Positions 1 to 6,550 of a DNA stretch of 11,139 bases are shown piece by piece (positions within the stretch are counted from its first letter, which is position 1; each line of letters opens with the position of its first letter). Under the pieces are notes generated by a model. The model had not been told where the DNA came from and did not search any database. It worked only from the letters and a program-made list of their open reading frames with translations. Source of the stretch: Methanosarcinales archaeon (GTDB taxonomy: Archaea; Halobacteriota; Syntropharchaeia; Alkanophagales; Methanospirareceae). The stretch lies in contig WJOV01000165.1 of NCBI GenBank assembly GCA_009618475.1, positions 1 through 11,139 on the forward strand, written 5' to 3'. The position numbers and the translations under genes were made by a program.

Positions 1-563
1 GTTTTCTTTGTTCTTTTCCAGATTTCCAGCAGCTCTTCTTGAAGCACGTTTCTCGTTTGCGCATCTACGGAGCCAAAAGGTTCATCCATTAATAAAATAG
101 ATGGGTCCATCGCAAGAGCTCTTGCAATCGCTACCCTTTGCTTCATCCCGCCTGAAAGTTCGTATGGGTAACAATTTTCAAAGCCTTTTAGACCTACAAG
201 CTCTAAATATTCATTAGCAATTCGATACTGCTCTTCTTTATCTATTCTCTGTGTCTCGAGTCCGAAAGTAACGTTTTTGATAACTGTTCTCCAGGGGAAT
301 AACGAGAATTCCTGAAATACCATCCCTCTATCTGGAGAAGGTTCTTTCACTTCTTTTCCATCTAAGATAATCTCTCCACTGCTTGGATGGTCTAAACCCG
401 CTATCAATCTTAGCAAGGTGGTTTTCCCGCACCCCGAAGGTCCGATAATACATAAAAATTCATTAGGCTTGACATTTAGATTTATATCTTCCAATGCCTT
501 TATCTTCCCCTCTTCCGAATTAAACGTCTTTATTACGTTGCGAAGTTCTAGTTTGTGGTTCAT
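1..563 (-). CDS. ABC importer ATPase, SsuB/TauB/NrtD type (3' end cut by window edge)
   Basis: This is the ATP-hydrolysing subunit that would energise the importer encoded by the two genes upstream on the same strand. The first 187 residues are present, beginning MNHKLELRNV. Visible motifs are Walker A GPSGCGKTT (41-49), the Q-loop VFQEFSLFPWRT (Q84), the signature LSGGMKQR (136-143), Walker B ILLMDEPFGSVD (156-167) and the D-loop. The H-loop histidine lies beyond position 1, so the gene is truncated by the window and not visibly broken. The FPWRT stretch after the Q-loop and the PFGSVDAQTR stretch are typical of the nitrate/sulfonate/taurine ATPase family. ATG lies 6 bases after the permease stop codon, so the two are clearly cotranscribed. 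Substrate is unknown. The family call is firm; the transported compound is not. Confidence 0.95.
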   Translation of the reverse strand, partial: MNHKLELRNVIKTFNSEEGKIKALEDINLNVKPNEFLCIIGPSGCGKTTLLRLIAGLDHPSSGEIILDGKEVKEPSPDRGMVFQEFSLFPWRTVIKNVTFGLETQRIDKEEQYRIANEYLELVGLKGFENCYPYELSGGMKQRVAIARALAMDPSILLMDEPFGSVDAQTRNVLQEELLEIWKRTKK

Positions 564-569
564 TTTTAA

Positions 570-1364
570 CTACACTGCTACCATTCCTTTTTTCCACTTT
601 AGTATCTTCTCTTCCACAAAATACCTGAATATGCGGTCCATGATTAACGCTATCAATCCTATTATAATCATATAAGCAACAAGTTTGTCCATCATGTGCA
701 AATGGTAGAACCTCGACCATAATCTGTATCCTAAACCCGCGTTACTTGCTCCAAGCATCTCTGCGGCTACCACACACATCCAGCTTATTCCTATCGCTAT
801 GCGTGTTCCAGCAGCGGTATAAGGGATAGAATGAGGTATAGCAACATATTTAATCAAATCTTTCCCTTTATCGCAACCTAAAACTTTTGCAGCGTCAATA
901 TAGACCTTATCTACTCCTCTAAAGCCCGCATAAGTATTTACTAATATTGGAAATACCGCACCCAAAAACACGATAAAACCCGCAGAGTAGTGAGTGAGTT
1001 TTAACCACATAATAGCGAAAGGTATCCAGGCTATCGGCGGTATAGCACGCACTATTTCTATTAAAGGACCAATAGCTCTATCTATTACTTTGAACCAGCC
1101 CATTAGTCCTCCTATTGTAATCCCAACAACTGCTCCTGCTGCTAAACCTAGACTGAAATGTAAAAGACTAACAGCAATATCCAAAGGTATAAATTCCCTT
1201 ACTTTATAAAAAGCATAAAAAACCGAAATGGGTCCAGGCAACTTATATAATTCCTTCACAACAAAGTCCGCCAGTAGCTCCCAAATAATTATTACTATAC
1301 CTATTGAAACTACTTCTATTCCGTATTTTCCTCTCAGGGAAGACAGCAGTTTATTTATTCTCAT
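570..1364 (-). CDS. ABC importer permease, SsuC/TauC/NrtB type
   Basis: This 264-residue integral membrane protein is the usual length for the family and would form the translocation channel as a homodimer. Hydrophobic segments lie at roughly 17-36, 65-90, 106-121, 127-147, 185-206 and 226-247, giving about six membrane spans. The cytoplasmic EAA loop that docks on the ATPase is clear at about 157-181 (DAAKVLGCDKGKDLIKYVAI, then PHSIP). The segment after it, with AAEMLGASNAGLGY, is characteristic of binding-protein-dependent permeases for sulfonate, nitrate or pyrimidine precursors. A GGGAGAGG stretch about 12 bases before the ATG is a plausible ribosome binding site. It lies 43 bases after the binding-protein gene and 6 bases before the ATPase. 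The substrate cannot be assigned from this subunit. Confidence 0.95.
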   Translation of the reverse strand: MRINKLLSSLRGKYGIEVVSIGIVIIIWELLADFVVKELYKLPGPISVFYAFYKVREFIPLDIAVSLLHFSLGLAAGAVVGITIGGLMGWFKVIDRAIGPLIEIVRAIPPIAWIPFAIMWLKLTHYSAGFIVFLGAVFPILVNTYAGFRGVDKVYIDAAKVLGCDKGKDLIKYVAIPHSIPYTAAGTRIAIGISWMCVVAAEMLGASNAGLGYRLWSRFYHLHMMDKLVAYMIIIGLIALIMDRIFRYFVEEKILKWKKGMVAV

Positions 1365-1385
1365 TTCTGAAAAATACCTCTCCCT

Positions 1386-1419
1386 TTTAAAAAATAGAGA
1401 AGAGGAGTTAAACTCCCCT
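1386..1419 (-). terminator. Hairpin plus U-run between binding-protein and permease genes
   Basis: On the minus strand AGGGGAGTT (1419-1411) and AACTCCTCT (1409-1401) are complementary apart from one G-U pair around a single central base; the innermost pairs would open to form the loop. A run of six U (1395-1390) follows shortly. The stem contains the stop codon of the binding-protein gene. It may end or thin out transcripts after the binding protein, or protect their 3' end. Archaea often terminate on U-runs alone, so the role is inferred. Confidence 0.4.
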
Positions 1420-2556
1420 CCTAAATATTAGGTATGCTACTACCAATAACGCTCCGATTGCAAAAACAGTAGTAAACCCTGGTGTTGGCGTAGGTGCTGG
1501 AGTTGGTGATGGGCTGGGCGAAGGCGAAGGAGTTGGAGCAATTCCCATGATTCGGTCATAGAAGCTTGTATCGTAAAGGTCTTCCTCTGTCAGCAGTTTA
1601 TCGGTGAGTTCCATTTCATAGTTCACCCTCGCATACTCGGTGCCAGAACTTATCTGCGGATGCGGATTATGAACCCACACCATATCAGTCCGTTTAAAAG
1701 ACTCTTTTGTTTTTTCAAGTTCAAACCCTGTTTTTTCTGCAAATACCGCAGCAGCCTCATCCGGATGTTCTATTATATATTCTGTTGCATTTATGTGTAT
1801 CCTGATTATTTGCTCCACAAGTTCTGGATGCTCACTGATTAGCTCTTCGCTTACTAATAGACAACAGCACGCGTGGTCGGGCCACATATCTCCTGAGTGG
1901 ACAACTCTCTCTCCCGCCCCTTCCATTTCTATTATGGTTGGAGAAGGAGCAGGAAGGAACACGCCACCCACAGCCCTCGCTTCTATCGCCGATATCGCCT
2001 CACGAGGCCCCATCTCCCTGATGTCAACATCCTTATCCGGGTCTAATCCGTTATCGCTTAACCATTTCGTGAGTATTGTATACTGAATCGAGCCTGGAGG
2101 GAAAGTAGCTATTACCATTTTTGACCCCTTCAAGTCATCGGGAGAAGTGTAGTTTGCTGCGAGTTCAGGTAAAAGAACGAGGTCAGAACCTTTATTCTGC
2201 ACTCCCGCCACGATCTTAGCATCTAATCCCTTGTCTATGGCAGTAATGGGCGGAGCCGTGCCTACGTATGCAATATCAAGTTCTCCAGCCATCATCGCTG
2301 TCATCTCAGGTGGACCAGATGTAAATTCTCCATCCGTTACTTTCTCTATCCCGAATTTCTTCAGTTCATCCGCCCACCAGCCTTTTTCCATCGCAATCAT
2401 TTCGGCAATCTGGTGCGTGCTGGGTTGATAACCTATGTGCAATTCTTTTATTTCCCTCGCTTCGCATATCTGCACTGGCATAGCACTAAAAATACACACG
2501 GCTGCTAATACTACTGTCAATGGAATCAGAGTTTTTATCGATTTTACTTTTTCCAC
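1408..2556 (-). CDS. PGF-CTERM-anchored ABC substrate-binding protein (SsuA/NMT1-like)
   Basis: This is the extracytoplasmic receptor of the importer, 382 residues from the GTG start at 2556. The N terminus (1-33) is a signal peptide: Lys-rich start, hydrophobic core LIPLTVVLAAVCIFSA, possible cleavage near C31-E-A. The mature domain starts LHIGYQPSTHQIAEMIAMEK, the typical opening of NMT1/SsuA-type periplasmic-binding folds, and continues with a DIAYVGTAPPITA segment around 94-106. After about residue 338 comes a Pro/Ser/Thr linker (341-358), then PGF (359-361), one membrane span (about 362-378) and RR. This is the PGF-CTERM layout processed by archaeosortase, so the protein should be lipid-anchored outside the cell. 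An earlier in-frame GTG at 2565 is unlikely as the start because it overlaps the Shine-Dalgarno sequence. Transported compound unknown; sulfonate, taurine, nitrate and thiamine precursors all fit. Confidence 0.93.
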   Translation of the reverse strand: MEKVKSIKTLIPLTVVLAAVCIFSAMPVQICEAREIKELHIGYQPSTHQIAEMIAMEKGWWADELKKFGIEKVTDGEFTSGPPEMTAMMAGELDIAYVGTAPPITAIDKGLDAKIVAGVQNKGSDLVLLPELAANYTSPDDLKGSKMVIATFPPGSIQYTILTKWLSDNGLDPDKDVDIREMGPREAISAIEARAVGGVFLPAPSPTIIEMEGAGERVVHSGDMWPDHACCCLLVSEELISEHPELVEQIIRIHINATEYIIEHPDEAAAVFAEKTGFELEKTKESFKRTDMVWVHNPHPQISSGTEYARVNYEMELTDKLLTEEDLYDTSFYDRIMGIAPTPSPSPSPSPTPAPTPTPGFTTVFAIGALLVVAYLIFRRGV

Positions 2557-2560
2557 ATTA

Positions 2561-2570
2561 ATCACCTCCT
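2561..2570 (-). promoter_or_regulatory. Strong ribosome binding site fixing the binding-protein start
   Basis: AGGAGGTGAT on the minus strand is a near-perfect match to the anti-Shine-Dalgarno end of 16S rRNA. The AGGAGG core ends at 2565 and is followed, 8 bases on, by GTG at 2556. The in-frame GTG at 2565-2563 overlaps the core and so cannot be the start used with this site. An ATG at 2558 is out of frame and stops after four codons. Confidence 0.8.
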
Positions 2571-2873
2571 ATATTTTTTATACTACCAAACATTTTTTTA
2601 TACATAAATATTCTTTTATTGCAAATCGCTATTTAAATCTTTCTATTTTGCATAGTAAATTGTCTAATTGTATAATAAAGAACAATAGAAGATATAAACG
2701 AGAATGGTCTTTATACTATAAGACATGGCTGCGGTAACTGCTCAATATCCGGTGCACTTATAAATTTGTTTATGATTTGGTGCTTAGTGTTAGGAAAATT
2801 GATGCTGCTCTGCTTTATTTCCCGAAAAATTTAACATAGTATTCCAATCACTCTAAAAACAGGTGTATCGGCA
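2571..2873. other. Divergent intergenic region between importer and OB-fold gene
   Basis: About 300 bases of A/T-rich sequence separate two divergently transcribed genes. Beyond the importer promoter, the half nearer the plus-strand gene holds two TATA-like stretches, CTTATAAATTTG near 2757-2768 and AAAAATTTAAC near 2825-2835. Either could serve the OB-fold gene. AGGTG sits 8 bases before its ATG as a ribosome binding site. I see no RNA gene or convincing open reading frame here. Confidence 0.5.
2627..2640 (-). promoter_or_regulatory. TATA-like promoter of the ABC importer operon
   Basis: AGATTTAAATAGCG on the minus strand is an archaeal TATA-box-like sequence with a purine-rich upstream flank. 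It lies about 70 bases before the GTG start, which would place transcription start near 2605 and leave a leader of about 50 bases containing the Shine-Dalgarno site. The box is flanked by imperfect inverted repeats, GCAAAT (2621-2626) and ATTTTGC (2645-2651). A second A/T-rich candidate, TATAAAAAAATG on the minus strand, lies closer to the gene. No transcription data support either. Confidence 0.35.
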
Positions 2874-3842
2874 ATGGTAAACATAACCGGAAAAGTGCTC
2901 CGAATTCTACCTTTTAAAGAAGTCAAAGTTAGTGATGAAGCTAAAAAAGTTGCTGACCTCATAATAGCAGATGAACTCGGTTACAAGAGGGTTTCCTTCT
3001 GGGATGATAAAGCAGAACTTGTTATTCGTGGCGAGATAAAAGCTGGCGATACGCTAAGAATAGAGAACGCACGTGTTCCTGAAGCTCGGAGAGGAGGCGA
3101 GAAAAGAGTAAATGCCGGGAAATACACGAGAATAACCGAAATCCCTGCGAATATTGCTGCGTTGAGCCATGCACCCGCACATAACTTTACCGTATTGGCA
3201 GTTGCAAGACCTGAGAAGGGGCAGGTCTGCATCGCAGGCATAGCCGAAAACGGGGACTGGATAAGACCGCAAGGCGTTTATGAAACCGATGTCTTCAGTT
3301 CTGGAGAAGAGAATTTCAAGAATCTTTGCATCTCAAGAATATACGTTGATGCGTGGAGAGGCAAGCGTCCACGGAAGGAGGACCGATTTTTTGTTTACGG
3401 CGAAGGCGTGGAAAGGGAACTGAATGGAGAAGAGAAAAGAGAATTTCTGGAAAGGAACGTTGATGCTTCGGTGGATGCAGTGTTTAAAAGTGGCAGGAGT
3501 TTAGGGTTGATAAAGCCACGCATTTTGCACGTGTATGAAGAGAGGGCGGGAAAGAAAACGGAGCAAGGAAAAGGCTACGAGCAATACATTCGTTTTAACT
3601 TCAAAGATACCTCAGGCAGGATATACCGAAGATGGTCATGCAGATGCAACGCCTTCTACAACATCTGGAACGATTTGAAAAGGAAACATCGCTGGACTTA
3701 TGGGCTGCGAATGGTTAGATATTTGAGGAAAAACGAGACATATCTCGCTATCGGGCTTACTTATACGGATTATAGCGTTGATAGGCTGGAATACGGTGCG
3801 TATCCGATGATTGTTGGTGTTCATGTTGTTCCAAAATCGTAA
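2874..3842 (+). CDS. RPA-like OB-fold protein fused to an uncharacterised C-x-A-G/W-I-R-P domain
   Basis: The 322-residue product has two parts. Residues 1-90 read as a single-stranded-DNA-binding OB fold of the archaeal RPA type: GKVLRILPFKEV, then IIADELGYKRVSFWDDKAEL, then a GDTLRIENARV strand and NAGKYTRI. Residues 104-322 resemble a family of uncharacterised proteins sometimes called dual-OB domains, recognised by CIAGI (119-123) and DWIRP (128-132) and by a closing segment like MIVGVHVVP (312-320). Extra cysteines at 152, 256 and 258 (C-x-C) could hold a metal, but this is inference. Nucleic-acid binding is likely; enzymatic activity is not evident. It lies 81 bases before dprA on the same strand, so a joint role in handling single-stranded DNA or RNA is plausible but not shown. 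The N-terminal call is firmer than the C-terminal one. Confidence 0.75.
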   Translation: MVNITGKVLRILPFKEVKVSDEAKKVADLIIADELGYKRVSFWDDKAELVIRGEIKAGDTLRIENARVPEARRGGEKRVNAGKYTRITEIPANIAALSHAPAHNFTVLAVARPEKGQVCIAGIAENGDWIRPQGVYETDVFSSGEENFKNLCISRIYVDAWRGKRPRKEDRFFVYGEGVERELNGEEKREFLERNVDASVDAVFKSGRSLGLIKPRILHVYEERAGKKTEQGKGYEQYIRFNFKDTSGRIYRRWSCRCNAFYNIWNDLKRKHRWTYGLRMVRYLRKNETYLAIGLTYTDYSVDRLEYGAYPMIVGVHVVPKS

Positions 3843-3856
3843 ATCACAATGAGCCC

Positions 3857-3869
3857 CTTTTATAATATT
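3857..3869 (+). promoter_or_regulatory. TATA-like box upstream of dprA
   Basis: CCTTTTATAATAT lies about 55 bases before the dprA ATG, in the gap after the OB-fold gene. It would start transcripts near 3890, just after a run of six T (3885-3890) that could itself end transcripts from the preceding gene. A second A/T-rich stretch, ATATAATAAATAAA, is only about 5 to 20 bases from the ATG. No good Shine-Dalgarno is seen at a usual distance from this ATG. The evidence is only sequence resemblance. Confidence 0.35.
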
Positions 3870-3923
3870 CAGAAAAGATTTACGTTTTTTAAGGTGAAAA
3901 GGCAAATATAATAAATAAAAGGT

Positions 3924-4919
3924 ATGAAACAACGCACCGGCACTATATATTGGGAGGCGTTAAATGAAATAAAAGGCATTACGCCCTCTATCTTCAGAAA
4001 ACTTTTAAATATTTTTGAAGACCCTTATTTCATCCTCTACGAGGCTAAGGAGCATGAGCTGTTGGAGGTGTTAAACGGTGTAAGAAATCACTCAAAAATG
4101 AACATAATCGGGGGCATAGGGGAATATCGGAGAAGTCCAAAAGAAGATTTTTTAGATAGAAGACTTTCGATGGCGAAAGATATGGGGATAGAGGTCGTCA
4201 AAATAAACACAAAAAAATATCCTGAGAATTTAAGGGAAATAAATGACGCTCCCCCTTTGCTGTATGTCCTCGGAAGAATTCCACAAACTTGGAAAGCGAT
4301 TGCTGTGGTTGGGACGAGAAATCCAACTGAATATGGAAGAGAGTTCGCTGAAGGTATTAGCAGGGAAATTGCGAGGCGTGGCTGGGTAATTGTAAGTGGT
4401 TTAGCAAGAGGGATAGATACTTTCGCACACAAAGGTGCGTTAGAGGCTGGTGGAGTAAAACCAAGACCCACAGTTGCAGTTGTTGCAAATGGTCTTGGAA
4501 AAGTATATCCTCCAGAGAATGCGGAGCTATTTCGGGAAATTTCAAGTAAAGGTGCAGTGATTTCTGAACACCCTATAAGAACAGATGTGAGCGCAGCAAA
4601 TTTGGTGAGAAGAAACAGGATAACAAGTGGTATTTCTGTTGGGATAATAGTTGTGGAGACGGGAAAGCGGGGAGGGACAACACACACGATTCATTATGCG
4701 GATATTCAAAAAAGGAAAATATTTTATGCCAAGCCCAAAGATAGGAGTGTGGAGCAGGCAGAGGGAATATCAATTTTGCGTGATAAGAAAGTTTCTCATG
4801 GGAATAAAATGCATAAAATATCTACGGATGTGTATGAAATTCCGGTATCTGATGGTCTTTTTGGTTCCTATGCGGATTTCGTGATTTCTAAATGTGCGGA
4901 TAAAGGGACGAGTAAATGA
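3924..4919 (+). CDS. dprA: DprA/Smf family DNA-processing protein
   Basis: In bacteria DprA binds incoming single-stranded DNA and loads RecA during transformation; its Rossmann-like fold is related to LOG nucleotide hydrolases (SLOG superfamily). The 331-residue protein has a helical N-terminal part (1-80), where EIKGITPSIFRKLLNIF suggests a SAM/helix-hairpin-helix-like region. The DprA core follows: KKYPENLREINDAPPLLYVLG (split 97-117), AVVGTRNPTEYG (127-138), IVSGLARGIDTFAH (156-169), VAVVANGL and VYPPEN (184-199), GAVISEHP (210-217), RRNRITSGIS (229-238), VVETGKRGGTTHT (243-255). The TGKRGGTTHT stretch replaces the usual SG-(S/T)-x-x-T-A loop and may alter ligand binding. There is no obvious C-terminal winged-helix extension of the kind some bacterial DprAs carry. 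Its stop overlaps the next start (ATGA), indicating translational coupling. The family assignment is firm; a role in DNA uptake in this archaeon is inference. Confidence 0.92.
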   Translation: MKQRTGTIYWEALNEIKGITPSIFRKLLNIFEDPYFILYEAKEHELLEVLNGVRNHSKMNIIGGIGEYRRSPKEDFLDRRLSMAKDMGIEVVKINTKKYPENLREINDAPPLLYVLGRIPQTWKAIAVVGTRNPTEYGREFAEGISREIARRGWVIVSGLARGIDTFAHKGALEAGGVKPRPTVAVVANGLGKVYPPENAELFREISSKGAVISEHPIRTDVSAANLVRRNRITSGISVGIIVVETGKRGGTTHTIHYADIQKRKIFYAKPKDRSVEQAEGISILRDKKVSHGNKMHKISTDVYEIPVSDGLFGSYADFVISKCADKGTSK

Positions 4920-6364
4920 GTAGGAATGTGAATGGCATTGTTTTCGATTTAGATGGAACCCTTCTGGATACAAGAGAAGTGATTGCAAAGTCGTTGAAGG
5001 ATGTGATAAGTTCATTTGGCGTGAGTGTCCGTCATGAGGAAATGATGAGAAAGACACACTTTTCCCCTTACAAAGTTATCAATGAATATGTATCAATAGG
5101 TATAGACGAATTTAGAAAGAGATATTGGATGCTTTACAAAACGAACATCAAATTTTCATCTGCGTTTCGGGGTGTAAATGAACTTCTTGAGGAGTTAAGA
5201 AGGCGTGGGTATAAAATAGGGGTTGCTACTTCCTTACCTGAGAACTATGCCAGAAGTGGGTTGCAAGTTGCGGGTATTGAAGAAATGGTGGACTGTTTGG
5301 TTACTTATCACGATACAGAAAGGCATAAGCCGCATCCTGAGCCTGTATTTGAGGCTGCGAGAAGATTAGGTCTTAATCCGCAAGAGATATTATATATCGG
5401 AGATCGTCCTGTGGACATAAAAGCAGGAAAAGGAGCGAGAGCATACACAGGTGCTGTCACATGGGGTACGAGTCATGAAGTAATAGCGGAAATATTTACA
5501 GAAAAGCCAAATTATGTGTTTAAAAGTCCAAGAGATGTTTTGGATGTTTGCAAAGAAGAGGGGATATCTCTTCCTTGCATTTCCGCAATTCATTTTTGGA
5601 CAAATAAAAATTGTATTTTATTTGAAGAAGTCAGTGATTCTATGGACTTTCTCTCTTTGAGTAAAGAGGAAAGGAGAAAGCTTATGAATGAATGTTCCTC
5701 TTGCTTTAAGAAGGTGATTTTTGATATACCGGAACATTGTTGCACAATTTGCTGTGATGAGATGGAAGAGGAAAAATATAGAAGATGGGGAACATGCTAC
5801 TGGTGCAATGAGAAGAGGAGGAGGGGAGAACTATATTTCGAGAAAGTTTTTGCGATAGGACAAGAAAGAATGAACTTAGATTATGCAATAAAAGCATTTA
5901 AGGGTGTTAAAGGGTCTCCAAGTGCTGATTTGGCAATTCCCCTTGGAATTCTCGTTGCAAGTTGGCTCTTTGAGCATGAAGAAGAACTTGATGTGGATAT
6001 GATTATTCCAGTTCCTTCGAGTGACGAAAGGATAGAAGAAGTCGGCTTTGACCATATTTCAGAGATATTGGTAGTTGTTAGGTGTTTGGTGGATTTCATT
6101 GATATAAATTTCATGGTTCTCTCGAAATGTAAAGAAGTTAAATTGAAGGATTTAGGCATGAAGGAGCGGGAAAGGGTAATAAGAGGAGCATTTACTATCG
6201 AGGAGGAGGAGGAAGAGAAGGAAGCGATTCGTGGGAAATCCATTTTAATACTGGATGATGTTTTCACTACGGGTGCAACAACGAATGAGTGTGCAAGGGT
6301 TTTGAAAGAAAACGGAGCGAGGGAAGTGTATGTCTTGGCAATTTCGAGACGCTATAAAAGATAG
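4916..6364 (+). CDS. HAD phosphatase - Cys-pair finger - ComF-like phosphoribosyltransferase fusion
   Basis: The 482-residue product fuses three modules. Residues 1-215 are a HAD hydrolase of the phosphoglycolate-phosphatase/PpaX-like class: nucleophile loop FDLDGTLLDT (10-19), motif II ATS (104-106), motif III lysine K138 in RHKPHPEP, and motif IV IGDRPVDIKAG (161-171). Residues 258-300 hold paired cysteines (C260/C263, C275-C280 cluster, C294/C297) like the zinc finger at the front of ComF proteins. Residues 310-480 match ComF-type PRTases: IIPVPSS (363-369), KERERVIRGAF (416-426) and the PRPP-binding ILILDDVFTTGATT (443-456). An acidic run precedes the PRPP loop (429-435). ATG overlaps the dprA stop, with AAGGGA about 8 bases upstream. 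In bacteria ComFC works with DprA in handling transforming DNA. The HAD part could remove phosphate from a phosphoribosylated product, but no substrate is known. Confidence 0.85.
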   Translation: MSRNVNGIVFDLDGTLLDTREVIAKSLKDVISSFGVSVRHEEMMRKTHFSPYKVINEYVSIGIDEFRKRYWMLYKTNIKFSSAFRGVNELLEELRRRGYKIGVATSLPENYARSGLQVAGIEEMVDCLVTYHDTERHKPHPEPVFEAARRLGLNPQEILYIGDRPVDIKAGKGARAYTGAVTWGTSHEVIAEIFTEKPNYVFKSPRDVLDVCKEEGISLPCISAIHFWTNKNCILFEEVSDSMDFLSLSKEERRKLMNECSSCFKKVIFDIPEHCCTICCDEMEEEKYRRWGTCYWCNEKRRRGELYFEKVFAIGQERMNLDYAIKAFKGVKGSPSADLAIPLGILVASWLFEHEEELDVDMIIPVPSSDERIEEVGFDHISEILVVVRCLVDFIDINFMVLSKCKEVKLKDLGMKERERVIRGAFTIEEEEEEKEAIRGKSILILDDVFTTGATTNECARVLKENGAREVYVLAISRRYKR

Positions 6365-6515
6365 TATCAATAGACTACCTTTCAGGATTTATTTCCTCAT
6401 CCATTCTCCTTTCTGAAGCTCTAAACATCCAAATTCTTTGATCCGTTCCTCCTGCGTCCTATTCTTATCGTTTGGAATAATAGCTATGATATTTACCTCA
6501 ACAAAAGAAGAGAAA

Positions 6516-6528
6516 GATATTTTTATTA
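6516..6528 (+). promoter_or_regulatory. TATA-like box, probable leaderless start for the 6551 gene
   Basis: GATATTTTTATTA is centred about 29 bases before the ATG at 6551, the spacing expected when archaeal transcription begins at or near the start codon. No Shine-Dalgarno sequence precedes this ATG, which agrees with a leaderless mRNA. The remaining bases of this 186-base gap (6365-6515) show no clear terminator. Confidence 0.4.
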
Positions 6529-6550
6529 CTTTCTCTAATATAGTTATAAG

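Noticed and set aside
2435..2737. 100-codon open frame on the plus strand reaching into the divergent intergenic region
   Set aside because: Half of it is antisense to the signal peptide of the binding protein, the rest is A/T-rich spacer with Asn/Ile/Tyr-rich translation, and it has no ribosome binding site.
2700..2760. Possible tRNA or small RNA around GGCTGCGGTAACTGC
   Set aside because: I could not fold a cloverleaf or find a T-loop sequence, and there is no extended pairing.
4088..4687. 199-codon open frame on the minus strand inside dprA
   Set aside because: It is antisense to strongly conserved DprA motifs, and its translation is low-complexity and Pro/Ser/Leu-rich with no recognisable domain.
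5881..6267. 128-codon Ser-rich open frame on the minus strand inside the HAD-ComF gene
   Set aside because: Its Ser run is the antisense of the acidic Glu run and of other Glu-rich coding; it is a shadow of the PRTase domain.
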